DNA from: Neocallimastix lanati (nom. inval.)
Lineage: Eukaryota; Neocallimastigomycota; Neocallimastigomycetes; Neocallimastigales; Neocallimastigaceae
Assembly (NCBI GenBank): GCA_016946835.1
Contig: JACVTC010000006.1
Coordinates: 2,068,501-2,132,500, forward strand
DNA length: 64,000 bases
Reading direction: 5' to 3'
Position 1 is the first letter of the stretch, and the number at the start of each line of letters is the position of its first letter. The notes under the pieces were generated by a model. The model saw nothing but the letters and a program-made list of their open reading frames with translations. It did no database searches and was not told the origin of the DNA. Both the position numbers and the translations under genes were made by a program. Positions 25,196 through 37,133 of this stretch are shown here, piece by piece.

Positions 25196-27906
25196 TAAAT
25201 ATAATAATTATATATATTTATAAAAAGAACACATAAAACATAAATTTTTATATATATTATTTTATGTAAAGATAAATGTTAAGATATATTTATTATTATT
25301 ATTATTATTATTTGATAATGGGATAATAAATAATAAAACAAATTTTTTTAAGTTATCTTTAATATTTTTTCTTTTAAACAGAAAAAAAAAAAAAAAATAA
25401 AATAAAATAATTGAAATTGTTTTTGTATTTTAATTTATTTTTTTTCTCTCTCTCTCTCTTTCTCTTATTTTTTATACTCAATTTTTATTAATTATAAACT
25501 TTTTATTTTTTTATTATTTTTTCTTATTTTTATATAAAATATAAAAATATTAAATAAAAAATAGAAATATAAAATATAAAATATAAAATTTTTTAATTTC
25601 TAATTTCTAAATTTTTTATTGTTAATGTTATACTTTTAATTCTTTTTCTTTTTTTTTTCTTAATCTAAACAAAAAGCTTCAGGTTTGGCTTAGTGAAGTG
25701 ACTCTTGTACTTCATAGTTCTTCAAAGATATTTAAATAAATTCCATTACATCATTCCTAGCTAGAGTTTCAATAGTTTTTTTTTTTTTTTTTCTTTTTTT
25801 TTTTTTTATTTAATTACAATTAAAGCTTATTAATTATATTATTATATAACATAATTTATAAATCTGTATATAAAAGAATCTATTATATACTTTTTCTATT
25901 TTCTTCTATTTTCTTCTATTTTATTTTAGCTTAGTTTAAATTAGTTTTATTACTGATAAATAAAAAAGTCATGCTTAATCTTCTTTTGAGTAAAAAAAAA
26001 AAAATGAATAATAAAATTTTTTTATTTTTTCTATTTAAAGAAATTTCATTAAAATTTTTAATTAAAAAAATTTTTTTTATTCATTTTTTTTTTCTTAATT
26101 TTTATTTTATTTTATTTTATTTTTCTTCATAATGAATAATAATTATTAATATAAATATTTAATATAATTTTTTTTTCTTTTCTATATCTTATATTGTTTT
26201 TATTTTTTCTATTTTATTTTATTATTATTAAATTTATTCTATTTTCAAATTTGTACTTGGTTGTTTGCTTATTGTGGATATCCAAATAGAATAGGTTATT
26301 ATCATATTTATATATATATTTATTCATTTATATAAATCTAAAATGAATAATAAATAATAAATAATAAATTATAGAATAATTGAATAATAGAATAATTGAA
26401 TAATAACAGAAATATTAATAATAAACTTAATCTATAGGAAATAAACATTAACCATATGATGATTTAAGAACAGAAGTGAACATTAATAGAAATGTATCAA
26501 TTTTTATTACATTTAACTAGAAAGGAAAGTTAAAAGTAATAATATATATATATATATAAAAAAGGGAAACTAAAAATTAAAAAAAAAAAAAATTAAAAAA
26601 TACAATTAAAAATAAAAATAAAATTCATCACTTTTGCATAATACAATTAAATACCAATGAAAAAGAGAAATTTTTTTATTTAGTTGCATTTTCATTGTTT
26701 TATTATAAAAAAAAAAGGGAAATAAAAATAAAAGAAAAGAAAAGAAAATAACAGTAGTGATATAAAGCTGTAGTAAAATTGAATTATAGTAATATTGAAT
26801 TATGGATATAAAAATTAAAAAAAAAAAAATAATAATTAAAAATTTAATAATTATTATAATTATTATAATTATTAAATAGTCAACAATTCTTTATGTAATG
26901 GCAACCTTTTTTTTTATATTTATTTATTTATTTATTTGATTAATTAATTATTTATTTTATAAAAAAATTTTTAATCCGTATTATGTATAATTATGCATAT
27001 TGTATATATACAAATCTACAACTATATATCAATATATATAAATAAATATAAATAAATAAATGTATAATATATAAAAAAATATATATATTTATAAAATTTT
27101 AATATACAAATAGAAATAGAAAAAAAAAAAATAAAAATAAAATTTAATATGAATTAAAAACGTTTAATAAAAAAATTATTTAAAACTTTTATTTAAAAAT
27201 TATATTAAATAAAATTCTTATTTCTTTCCTTTTATTTATTTATTTATTTATTTATTTAATATTAGATAACTTCTTTTTATTCATTTTATTCCTTTTATGA
27301 TTTGTTTTCTTATATTTTGTTATTTACATACATACTTTTTTTTTTTTTTAATCAAAGTTCTTCACTCTTATAACAACTAATCGTGTTAACATTGGGTGAA
27401 AAGTAAGAAAATAAAATAGAATTTTCTTCTTATTTTATTTTATTTTTTTGTTTTATTTTGTTTTGGTTTGTTTTATTTTCGTTTTTAATTTTTTTTTTTC
27501 ATAATATATAATTATTAGAGAAATATTAAAAAAAAAAATATTTAATATAAAAATAAAAAAAAAAAAAAAAAAAAGAAAAAAAAATTTTTTTTTATTATTT
27601 TTTTATTTTTATTTTTTTTTTGCTAATAAAGTTCTTTTAAATTTGAAATAAACTCTATTATATAATAAATTTAAATAAAAAATAAATATAAAAATTTTAT
27701 TTATTAGTATTTTTTAAATTATTGGAAACTTATTTAAATTAATTAAATTAAAGGCATAAATTAAAAATTATAAATATTTAGTGATCAAAAAATTATTTAT
27801 AATAATATTAATCCATTCATTCATTAATAAATAAATAAATAAATAAATAAAAATATTTTCTTTTATTTCATATGTAATAGATAAACATAAAAAAAAAAAA
27901 AAAAAC
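25196..27906. other. AT-rich intergenic upstream of the xylanase
   Basis: Homopolymers, a CT run near 25446-25463 and small higher-GC patches at 25665-25770 and 26250-26290 that have no sustained frame. No gene is supported. Confidence 0.5.
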
Positions 27907-27914
27907 TATAAATA
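27907..27914 (+). promoter_or_regulatory. TATA-like element of the GH10 gene
   Basis: TATAAATA stands 167 bp before the ATG in a less repetitive context (CTTGGATTCGGAACC follows). It is a plausible core promoter for the xylanase, but the surroundings are AT-rich enough that this is only suggestive. Confidence 0.35.
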
Positions 27915-28080
27915 CTTGGATTCGGAACCATTTTTTTTTTTTAATTCATCAAAATAATAATAAATTAAAAATATTAAATATTTAAATATTTAAAATATTT
28001 TTTCTTCATATCAATCTATTTTTAGATAATTAATCTATTTTAATTGATAAATAAATAAAAAAGTTATTTACATTATCATC

Positions 28081-29199
28081 ATGAAGGTTAGTACTATTTT
28101 AGGTTTAGTTGCTTCTGCTTCCTGTGCTTTCGCTGAAAGTTTAAGAGAACTCGCCAATGGTTTCCCAATTGGTGTTGCTGGTGCCTCTGCCAAATTCAAT
28201 GATGAAGCTTACATGGAAGCTCTCAGCCAATTCAACACTATGGTCGCTGAAAATGGTTGTAAGTTATCCAGCATTCAACCAGAACAAGGTGTTTACGATT
28301 TCAGTGATTGTGATGCTCACTTAGCTAAGGCTGAAGAATTAGGTATGAAATTCAGAGGTCACTGTTTAATCTGGTTCAACTACCAACCAGAATGGTTCCA
28401 AAACGTTACCGGTTACGATAACATGAAGAATACCATCGTTGATCACATCACTAATGTTTTAACTCACTACAAGGGTAAGATCGATACCTGGGATGTTGTT
28501 AATGAAGCTATTGAAGATGAATCTACCGGTGAAAACGGTACCTGGGAATTACGTGATACTTTCATTTCTCGTGAATGCCCAGACTTCATTGATATTGCTT
28601 TCAAGACTGCTCGTGAAGTTGACCCAAGTGTTAAATTATTCTACAACGATTACGATATTGAAGGTGTTGATATCCGTAATGGTAAGAAGACTAACGCTGT
28701 CTACAACTTTGTTAAGGATATGATTGCTCGTGGTGTTCCAATTGATGGTGTTGGTCTTCAATACCACCTTCACACCGATAAGACCGTTCAATACGACAAT
28801 GTCATGGAAACCATGCGTAGATTCGGTGAATTAGGTCTTGAAGTTCAAATTACTGAAATGGATGTCAACAGTGTTGAAGGTAACACTGAAGAATCTTTCG
28901 CTCTTCAAGGTAAGCTTTACGGTGAAGGTCTTAGAGCTTGCTTAGACAGTCCAAACTGTACCGCCTTCCTTATCTGGGGTGTTGGTGACAGTGACAGTTG
29001 GAGAAAGGATGGTTACCCACTCGCCTTTAACGCTGACTACACTCCAAAGCCAGCTTACTACGCTATGATTGATGTCTTAAAGGAATACAACACCGCTGCT
29101 GAAGACAGTAACGACTCTGCTGATGAAGTTGATGCCAATGCTGAAGTTGATGCTGAAGTTGACAGTGCTGCTGAAGACAGTGCTGATGAACAAAACTAA
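28081..29199 (+). CDS. secreted GH10 endo-1,4-beta-xylanase with acidic tail
   Basis: An intact, intronless gene of 372 residues. A signal peptide occupies about 1-18 (hydrophobic core ILGLVASASCAFA), then a GH10 catalytic barrel covers about 22-338. Family landmarks are visible: AEN..K (57-61) in the substrate cleft, GHCLIW (93-98), TWDVVNEAI with the acid/base Glu142, QYH (227-229), and ITEMD with the nucleophile Glu259. The aromatic Trp299 and Trp307 are near the end of the barrel. The enzyme would hydrolyse internal beta-1,4 links of xylan outside the cell. It has no CBM or fungal dockerin, which cellulosomal anaerobic-fungal enzymes usually carry. Instead it ends with about 35 residues made almost only of Ala, Asp, Glu, Ser, Asn and Val. 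Codon use is strongly shifted to C/G-ending codons (ACC, AAG, ATC, TTC), unlike every other gene here, which suggests high expression. Fungal GH10 genes of this group are generally thought to come from bacteria. Confidence 0.96.
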   Translation: MKVSTILGLVASASCAFAESLRELANGFPIGVAGASAKFNDEAYMEALSQFNTMVAENGCKLSSIQPEQGVYDFSDCDAHLAKAEELGMKFRGHCLIWFNYQPEWFQNVTGYDNMKNTIVDHITNVLTHYKGKIDTWDVVNEAIEDESTGENGTWELRDTFISRECPDFIDIAFKTAREVDPSVKLFYNDYDIEGVDIRNGKKTNAVYNFVKDMIARGVPIDGVGLQYHLHTDKTVQYDNVMETMRRFGELGLEVQITEMDVNSVEGNTEESFALQGKLYGEGLRACLDSPNCTAFLIWGVGDSDSWRKDGYPLAFNADYTPKPAYYAMIDVLKEYNTAAEDSNDSADEVDANAEVDAEVDSAAEDSADEQN

Positions 29200-29961
29200 A
29201 AAACAAAATAAATTAAAATAACCCCCCAAAAAAATAGATTTTATAAAAAAAAATAGAAAAGAAAATAGATTATTAACAAAAATAGATTAAAAAAAAAAAA
29301 AAAAGAAAGGAATATCAAGAAAAAAAAAAACCGAAATAATTTGTGTTTTTTTCTTTTATAATTCCTTATAATAATTTCTTATATAACATTAGAATAAAAA
29401 TAGTTAAAAGATAGATAAATAAAGGTTTAAAAATTTTATGTTGATGCATAAAAATTTTCAAAATTTTTATAAATTAATACAACTAAAAAAAAATAAACGA
29501 AATAAATATAAATTATTAAAAAAAATATAAAAAAATATAAAAATAATACAAATAAATGTATTATAATAAATGAAAAACAAAAGTTATATATATATATATT
29601 CTAAAAAAAAATAGAATTTACAAAATAAAAATTAAAATAAATAAATAAAAATAAAAATTTAAAATTAACAAAAAAAAAATTTTTTTTGAATATAATAATA
29701 ATTATTATTAATATTCATATTATTATTATTTATTATTAATATTCATATTAAATTATTATTGAGTGTATGCTTAAATTGCTTTTAATACAATTTTATGGAA
29801 TTTGAAATTATTTTTTTTTTAATTTTTTAATTTATTATTATTATTATTGAATTTTTTATTTCATTATATATATATATCCTTTATATATATATATATATAT
29901 ATAAAAAAAAAAAAAAAAAAAAAAAAACTTATTTACTATATTAATTAAAATCTATCTATCT
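29200..29961. other. 3' flank of the xylanase, AT-rich
   Basis: Contains AATAAA-type signals shortly after the stop (29207-29212) and homopolymer filler. No further gene is seen. Confidence 0.5.
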
Positions 29962-30377
29962 ATATATATATACTATAAATTTTTATTTATTAAATTATTT
30001 AAACATAGTTGATATTGATTTTTAATTTATTAAAATAAAATAAAAAATAAAAAAAAAAATAAAAAATAAAAAATAGGGGTTAAAAAAAAAAAAAATGAAA
30101 CAAATGAAATGGGACTTTTTTTTTTTTTTTTTTATCTCTCTTAATAATTTAAAATTAATAAAAAAAAATATATATATATACTATAAATTTTTATTTATTA
30201 AATTATTTAAACATAGTTGATATTGATTTTTAATTTATTAAAATAAAATAAAAAATAAAAAAAAAAAAAAAATAAAAAATAAAAAATAGGGGTTAAAAAA
30301 AAAAAAATGAAACAAATGAAATGGGACTTTTTTTTTTTTTTTTATCTCTCTTAATAATTTAAAATTAATAAAAAAAA
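29962..30377. repeat. 208-bp tandem duplication
   Basis: The unit starting (TA)n-CTATAAATTTTTATTTATT (CTATAAA at 29973 and 30181) and ending ...AATTTAAAATTAAT is present twice. It is near-identical apart from homopolymer lengths and contains the odd non-AT word AATAGGGGTT in both copies. Confidence 0.9.
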
Positions 30378-30860
30378 AAAAAAATTCAAAGTATATCGTT
30401 CAATGGATATTTGAATGTTTTGGTAAAAAAAAAAAAAAAATGTTTTCCTCAATGTTTAGAATTTGTTCTTTGAAAGGGGAGGTGCCACTCCACGTACTTG
30501 ACTATGTACCATAAATGAACATTTTATTAGTAGTTACTTTTATGGGTTTCAACAAAGAAATTTGTTATGATTAGAGTTTAGTTTTTTTTTTTTTTTTTAA
30601 AAAAAAAAGTGGATTGCTTTTATTAGATATAGGAAGATATAGCTTATTAATATATATATATATATATTTTATTCATAATAAGTATAATATATTATTCTGA
30701 CTTATCCTTTATTTAGGTTTTTTCATGTGTTGTTTTATATTATATGAAATCATATAATTTTTTAAAAATTTTTAGTTATTAAATAGTTATTATTAAATAA
30801 AATTGAATTAAAACATAATAAAAAGTATATATAATAAAATACAATTAAAAATAAGATAAA
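30378..30860. other. intergenic with a small GC island
   Basis: Bases 30460-30520 include AAAGGGGAGGTGCCACTCCACG, with a short GGAG/CTCC self-complementary segment. There is no sustained frame and no recognised RNA fold. The remainder is AT filler. Confidence 0.4.
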
Positions 30861-31114
30861 AATAATTATAATTAAATGAAATAAAATATAATTAAATGAG
30901 ATAAAATATAATTAAATGAGATAAAATATAATTAAATGAAATAAAATATAATTAAATGAAATAAAATATAATTAAATGAAATAAAATATAATTAAATGAA
31001 ATAAAATATAATTAAATGAAATAAAATATAATTAAATGAAATAAAATATAATTAAATGAAATAAAATATAATTAAATGAAATAAAATATAATTAAATGAA
31101 ATAAAATATAATAG
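30861..31114. repeat. 20-bp minisatellite, about 12 copies
   Basis: Unit ATAAAATATAATTAAATGAA, nearly perfect, with a few G-for-A variants at the last base in the first copies. It ends at AGGGGTAAG. Confidence 0.95.
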
Positions 31115-31236
31115 GGGTAAGAAAAAAAAAACAAATTGTTTTGGGACATTCTCTTTTTTAAAACGAAATAAAAAAATACTTTTAAATTAAATATAAAGAA
31201 TTTATAAAATATAAATTAAATATTATTAAATTGAAT

Positions 31237-31719
31237 GGAAAGTTACATTTCATAATATGACGTTCATATTGTTGTAATTTAACGCCATAAATTTTTTTAA
31301 TATTTATTAATACAATTATTTATAACTAACTAAATAACTAAATAAATAAATAAATAAATAAATAAATATATAAATAAATAAATAAAATAAATAATAAATA
31401 AATTATAATCGGGTCAAGAAATAAATAAGACTCTGTTAATTATTTATTAAAAATAAATTAATACTTATTAATTAGTCTTTTTTGTAACAATGTACTTAAA
31501 ACATTTTATTTTTTAATAATTAATATAAAACTATTTATAATAAATAATTAGATTGAAATAATAAATAGAAATAATTAAATAAATAGAAATAAAAAATAAT
31601 AAAAAAAATTAGATGGTGGTGCATTTTCGGAAAGTTGCATTTCCTAAAATTGGCGTTTATATTATTTTAATTAACCGCCATAAATTTTTTTAATATTTCT
31701 TAATACAATTCTATTTAAA

Positions 31720-31750
<31 letters not shown>

Positions 31751-31800
31751 TATAATCAGGAATAAAACTGGTGTTAATTATTAAAAATTAAAATGTTTTA
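31237..31800. repeat. diverged dispersed repeat pair
   Basis: Block GGAAAGTTACATTTC...AACGCCATAAATTTTTTTAA at about 31237-31460 and its relative at about 31630-31800 (GGAAAGTTGCATTTC...ACCGCCATAAATTTTTTTAA). Both continue into (AAAT)n and a shared ATTATAATC. The CATTTC/TTTCGG words resemble those in the inverted-repeat element at 5.2 and 6.2 kb. It is possibly a MITE-like family. Confidence 0.55.
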
Positions 31801-31915
31801 AATATTTTTCTTATTTAAATAATAAAAAATATATTATTATAAATACTTTATAATTAAATAAACTGATTTAATATAGAATAAATAATTAAAAAATTTAATT
31901 TAAATAACAAATAAT

Positions 31916-31956
<41 letters not shown>

Positions 31957-31962
31957 TATTTC

Positions 31963-32157
31963 TTAAACAACTAAAAAATAAGAAAATAGGATATTTTCAT
32001 AAAAATGATCACCATCTCTATCGTTAATATTCACTTTACCATTCTCAACTATATATATTTTTTACTATTTTATCATTTCCTTTAATACAGGCATGTATTA
32101 GAAGTGTTTTACCATTAACCATAGTATTAAGATTAGCTCCATTTTTAATTAAATATT

Positions 32158-32203
<46 letters not shown>

Positions 32204-34318
32204 AATTATTATAGCCATCATCATTATTATCCTTATCTTTATTACATATATAAGCAATGAGGGTCCAACCATTTTTATTAGTAATATTAATTTCTGCTCC
32301 ATTTTCTATCAAACATTTTATAATTTCAAAGTTGTTTTTATAGAGAGCACAAAATAAAGGATTTTTATTCTTTGCCTAATTTTCAAAATTAACTTTCGCT
32401 CCTTTTTCTATTAAATAGCTAGCAATTTCAGTATTATTTCTATCTATCGCACATCATAATGAATTTTTACTATTGCTGTTTTTAAAATTAACGTCTGCTC
32501 CCTTTTTCCATTAAATATTTTACAATCTCAACGTTATTTCGATCATAGGCATACATTAGTGGTGACCAATCTCTTTCTATTTTAATATATTTATTTTGGC
32601 CTCATGTCCTCATGTTCTACTAAAAAATATTTTATAATTTCATTATGGCTTTTTCTACAAGCTAGGGTGAGAGGAGTTTTTTCTTCCTATATCCATATAT
32701 CCATATAATTCCTTTAGACCCTAACCCCTTGATTTTCCTTCGAACATAAGTATTAATATCTGCTCCATTTTCCACTAAATACTTTACAATTTCAAAATTA
32801 TTTTGATCACATGCATATATTAGTGCTGAATACATTTTTTCACTATATCTATAGTTGACTTATATCTGCTTTACTTTCAACTAGGAACTTTACTATCTCA
32901 TAATTAATGTGTTGACATGCATATATTAATGGTGAAATATGATCATAATTAGTAATATTTATAACGGCTCCCTTGCTTACTAATTATTTTATAATTTCTT
33001 TACTATTTTTCTTTCACATGCTATTAGTAATAATTTATTTATCTGATTTTTTTCATTATTTATCATTGTACCATTTTCTACTAAATACTTTACAACAGTA
33101 CAATTACTGTATCCCACACGCGTTCTCGAGCGGTGTTTCATCACAACCATTTTTAGTATTAATTTCTGCTCCAATCTCTACTGAATACTTTACAGCAGTA
33201 CAATTACTGTATCCCACACGCGTTCTCGAGCGGTGTTCCATCCCAGTCATCTTTAGTATTGATTTCTGCCCCATTCTCTATTAAATACTTTACAATCTCA
33301 TAATTATCAGATAGACATCCATATATTAGAGGTGCACTTCCTTCATCATCTTTAGCATTGATTTTTACTTTACTCTCAATTAAATATTTTACAAATTCAC
33401 TATTTCCACTTTTACATGCATATATCAATGTAGTTCTACCATCATTATCGATAAGATTTATATTCGCTCCTTTTTTTACTAAATATTTTAAAATTTTATT
33501 ATTATTATTTTTATTATTATTATTATTATTGTTGTTGTTGTTGTTGTTGTTATTATTATTATTGTTATCTAATGCATAAAACAGAGGAGTTTTATTATGA
33601 TCATTTATATTTATAAGATTAATGTCTGCTCCATTCTCTACTAAATACTCTATGATATTATAGTTATTATTTTTACATGAATACATTAGAGGTGACCAAC
33701 CATCATTGTCTCTAACGTTGATTTCAGCTCCTCTCTCTACTAAATATTTTATAAGTTCACTATTGTTACTTTTGCAAGCATAAATTAATTGGTATTTGGT
33801 CATATTTATCTTTAACATTAACCTCTATACCATAATTTATCAAATATTTTATAATTTCATTAGTAATGTTATCATTACCATAATTCCTTTCACATAATAA
33901 TAGTAAAGAATTTGCACCGTAATTAGTTTTGATATTAATATCTGCTCCATTTTCTACTAAATATTTTATCATATCAAAGTTTTTATTTTCACAATAGTAC
34001 CGTAGAGGTGACCAACCATCCCTATCTTTAACATTAATTTCAGCTCCTCTCTCTATTAACTATTTTATAATTTCACTATTACTACGATCCTTATCCTTTT
34101 TACATAACTCTAGTAAAGAATATTTGCCATAGTTGCTTCCGACATTAATATCTGCTCCTCTTTCTACTAAATACTTTATAATACTAAAGTTATTATTTTT
34201 TTCACAATAGTACAGCAGTGGTGAGCAATCATTATCGTCTTTAATATTGATTTCATCTCCCCTCTCTATTAAATACTATATAATTTTATTATTATTATCA
34301 TTATTATTATTATTATTA

Positions 34319-34355
<37 letters not shown>

Positions 34356-34745
34356 ATGCAATCATTAAAGGTGTTTATCCCCTATCATCATTAATATGGA
34401 TATCAGCACCATTTCTCTATTAAATACTTTAAAATATCAAAATTAACATTTTTAATTGCATACATTAGAGGTGACCAACCGCCATAACTTTTAATATTGA
34501 TTTTTTGCCCCATTCTTTATAAAATATTTTATAATATCATTATTACTCTTTCTCTTTTTTTACATTCATAGAATAAAGAAGTATAGCCATCATGATCTTC
34601 AATATTGGGGTCGGCACCATGTTCTATTAAGAATTTAATAAATTCTTTATCATTTTTATGATAGGTTTGCATTAAAAGTGCTTTTTCTGGTATTTATCTT
34701 TATTATTGACGTCTGCTTCATTTTCTATTAATTCGTTTTTTACCA
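31963..34745 (-). pseudogene. ankyrin-repeat protein gene, inactivated
   Basis: The minus strand reads ankyrin repeats almost continuously from an ATG at about 34745 to a stop at 31963. There are roughly 25 units of about 33 residues with the family consensus (for example EIIKYLVENGADIN and GWSPLMYSCKN). The longest open piece is 33818-33204. Inactivating changes include a stop in place of Tyr near 34063 (IIK*LIERG), frameshifts near 34370, 34407, 34505 and 32505, and a +1 base in the two duplicated units at 33.1-33.3 kb. ATT runs at about 33492-33560, 34280-34355 and 32160-32205 encode poly-Asn or poly-Ile insertions inside repeats. Ankyrin proteins bind partner proteins, and large ones are common in gut fungi. 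The young copia inserted about 115 bp upstream of the start. An intact gene with several introns is unlikely because the lesions lie within consensus positions. Confidence 0.85.
33080..33279 (-). repeat. 100-bp tandem duplication of one ankyrin unit
   Basis: TACARCAGTACAATTACTG starts at 33091 and again at 33191. Both copies carry the GC-rich word ACACGCGTTCTCGAGCGG. One ankyrin unit is 99 bp. The period is 100 because both copies hold the same extra base, so the frameshift arose before the duplication. Confidence 0.85.
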
Positions 34746-34814
34746 TTTTCAATTATAAAAGGTAAATTTTCTATGACTAAAATAATAAATCAATTTATAA
34801 TATAGAATTGATAT

Positions 34815-34861
34815 ATTATTGGATATAAAATTTGATATCAATAAATAAAATTATCATATAT
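34815..34861 (-). repeat. outer part of an older solo LTR, split by the copia insertion
   Basis: TATTGGATATAAAATTTGATATC resembles the start of the young LTR (TATTAGAATTCACACTTC). Removing the copia joins this to 41293-41638, which ends TTTATTTCTAACA like the young LTRs. The outer border is approximate. Confidence 0.45.
34857..34861. repeat. target-site duplication TATAT, left
   Basis: TATAT here matches TATAT at 41288-41292, directly flanking the two LTRs. A 5-bp duplication is usual for Ty1/copia integrases. The AT-rich context makes chance agreement possible, but the position is exact. Confidence 0.7.
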
Positions 34862-35200
34862 TATTAGAATTCACACTTCAAATTTCGTAATTTCAAATTT
34901 TATTTATTATTTTACTAATATTTATTTATTTATTTATAATTATAGTTAACTACTTTTTAATAATTATTTTTAATATTCTTTTTTTTTATATATATTTTTA
35001 CTACATAAATTTTAATTATGTCACAATTATATTTTATGTGTTATTACATAAATGTTTTATGTACGTCATACATGCGCCATATTACAATTTATATAATAGT
35101 TGATATCTTAATAATTTACAATATTTATACATAAAATTTATATATGTTATTTTGTTTAATAACAAGAATAATATTCATATATTAAACTTTATTTCTAACA
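34862..35200 (-). repeat. 3' LTR of the copia element
   Basis: About 339 bp, reading TGTTAGAAATAAAG...TTCTAATA on the minus strand. The end is TA rather than the usual CA in both LTRs, so the source copy already had it. It contains the conserved word GTACGTCATACATGCGCCA at 35061-35079. Confidence 0.92.
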
Positions 35201-35213
35201 TTCCCCCTAAAGT
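35201..35213 (-). promoter_or_regulatory. polypurine tract
   Basis: Reads TTTAGGGGGAA on the minus strand immediately before the TGTTAGAA LTR start. This is where plus-strand DNA synthesis would be primed. Confidence 0.85.
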
Positions 35214-35246
35214 TTAATATTCTTTAAATAAAAAAATTTATTATTT

Positions 35247-37073
35247 TTAATTACTAAAGCTAGAAAGAATGTTATTTCTAAATTTACTCATTAGAGTAGA
35301 ATTAAGATATTTGGTAAAACCATCAGCTATATTATGTTCTGATTTAATATAATTTAATTTTATTTTACCTTCTCGAACTAGTTCTCTAATTTTGTGATAT
35401 TTTAAATCAATATGCTTTGACTTAAGATTTATAGTTTCGTTTTCACAATTATAAATTGCAGCTTTATTATCCGAATTAATTGTTATATTATTTATATTTA
35501 TATTTAGTTCTTTAAATAAATTTTTATACCATAAACATTGACGTGCGCACTCATGTATCCCGTAATATTCACTTTCTGCTGTAGAGACTGCTACAGTATT
35601 TTGTAATTTAGAATACCAACTAACGGGTCCTGAGTTTATTGTCATCACGTATCCAGTGGTAGATTTTCTAGTATCGGGATCACCACCTAAATCTGCATCT
35701 ACGTAGACCTCAAAATTATAATTATCATTTTTACTAAATTTAATTCCATAATTTGGTGTGTATTTTAAATACCTAAATATTTTTAAGACATTAAACCAAT
35801 CCTCATAATTTGGATTTTGGTTTTTACGTGATGCTTTACTTACCGAAAATAAGATATCTGGCCTTGTACATATGGCAAGATATAACAGATTACCAACGGC
35901 TTGTCTATATTTTGTTGAATTAAATGTTTTCTCTTTTAATTTTTTATTATTAATTGGAATCATATTTGAGCATGGTTTTAATTTATCTATATTGAATTTT
36001 TTAAATATATCATTCAAATATCTCTTTTGATGAATTAAATATCCATCTTTACATTTCACAAATTTTATACCTACTATAAAATCAACATAACCTGTATCAG
36101 TTATATCAAATTTATCTTTTAATAATCTTTTAACTTTTAAAATTTCTTTATTTTCACCTGTGATGAGAATATCATCTACATATACACCTAGAAGCCAAAT
36201 AATTTTATTATACGCATTTCTTTTAACATACAGACAAGGTTCACTTAATAGTCTATTAAAATTCATGTCAATTAGAGCTTCATTTAGAGTGTCATTCCAC
36301 ATACGTCCTGCTTGTTTAAGACCATATAAAGCTTTGTTTAACTTGCAATATTTCATTCCTTGATAGTCGTCACCTTCTGGTAGTTCCATATATATGTCTT
36401 CATTTAATTTTGCATTTAAATAAGCTGCCTTAATATCTAATTGATGTATGTTATAATTATTCTTTGCAGCTATAGAAGTAATGATCCTAATTGTATCTTG
36501 TTTTAAAGTGGGTGCGAATGTTTCTTTATAATCTATTCCATATTGTTGAGTAAAACCACGTGCCACTAATCTTGCCTTTTTCTTATATACTCTACCATTA
36601 GCATCGTGTTTGTTTTTAAATACCCAACGAGTAGAAATAACATTGACAGCTTTAGGAAGTTTCTTAATAGGCGTATAAACATTCATTTTTTTCATATTAT
36701 TTAATTCATTATTAATTGCTGTAATCCACTCATCTTTATCCTTTCGAAAGAAAATTTCCTGATAAGAATTTGGTTCGTCAGATTCTTTCTTCATATCGAC
36801 AGCCATGAATGCATTATTTTCCATGATTTCATCTATATTAAAAGATTTATATTTTTTACTTTCATAATTACCTATATTAGATTTATTGATACGATTAAAT
36901 TTTCTTTTTCTAAGGTTTCTTTTGTATTCAATAATACTGGATTCGCTAAAAGGTGATTCACTAATTGGTGTATCATTGTCATCTAATATATCTTCTATGT
37001 TAAAAGTTTTATATTTCTTGCGAATTTCAGTATTATTTCTTTTAGATTTTCTTTTCCTATTCACTCTTAAGGA

Positions 37074-37133
<60 letters not shown>

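Noticed and set aside
28493-28723. 76-codon frame inside the xylanase gene
   Set aside because: It is an alternative reading frame of the GH10 gene without independent support.
30460-30530. Possible small structured RNA in a GC island
   Set aside because: Only a 4-bp stem (GGAG/CTCC) could be drawn, and no known RNA motif was recognised.
30861-31114. CRISPR-like regular repeat array
   Set aside because: It is contiguous 20-bp units without spacers: a minisatellite in a eukaryotic genome.
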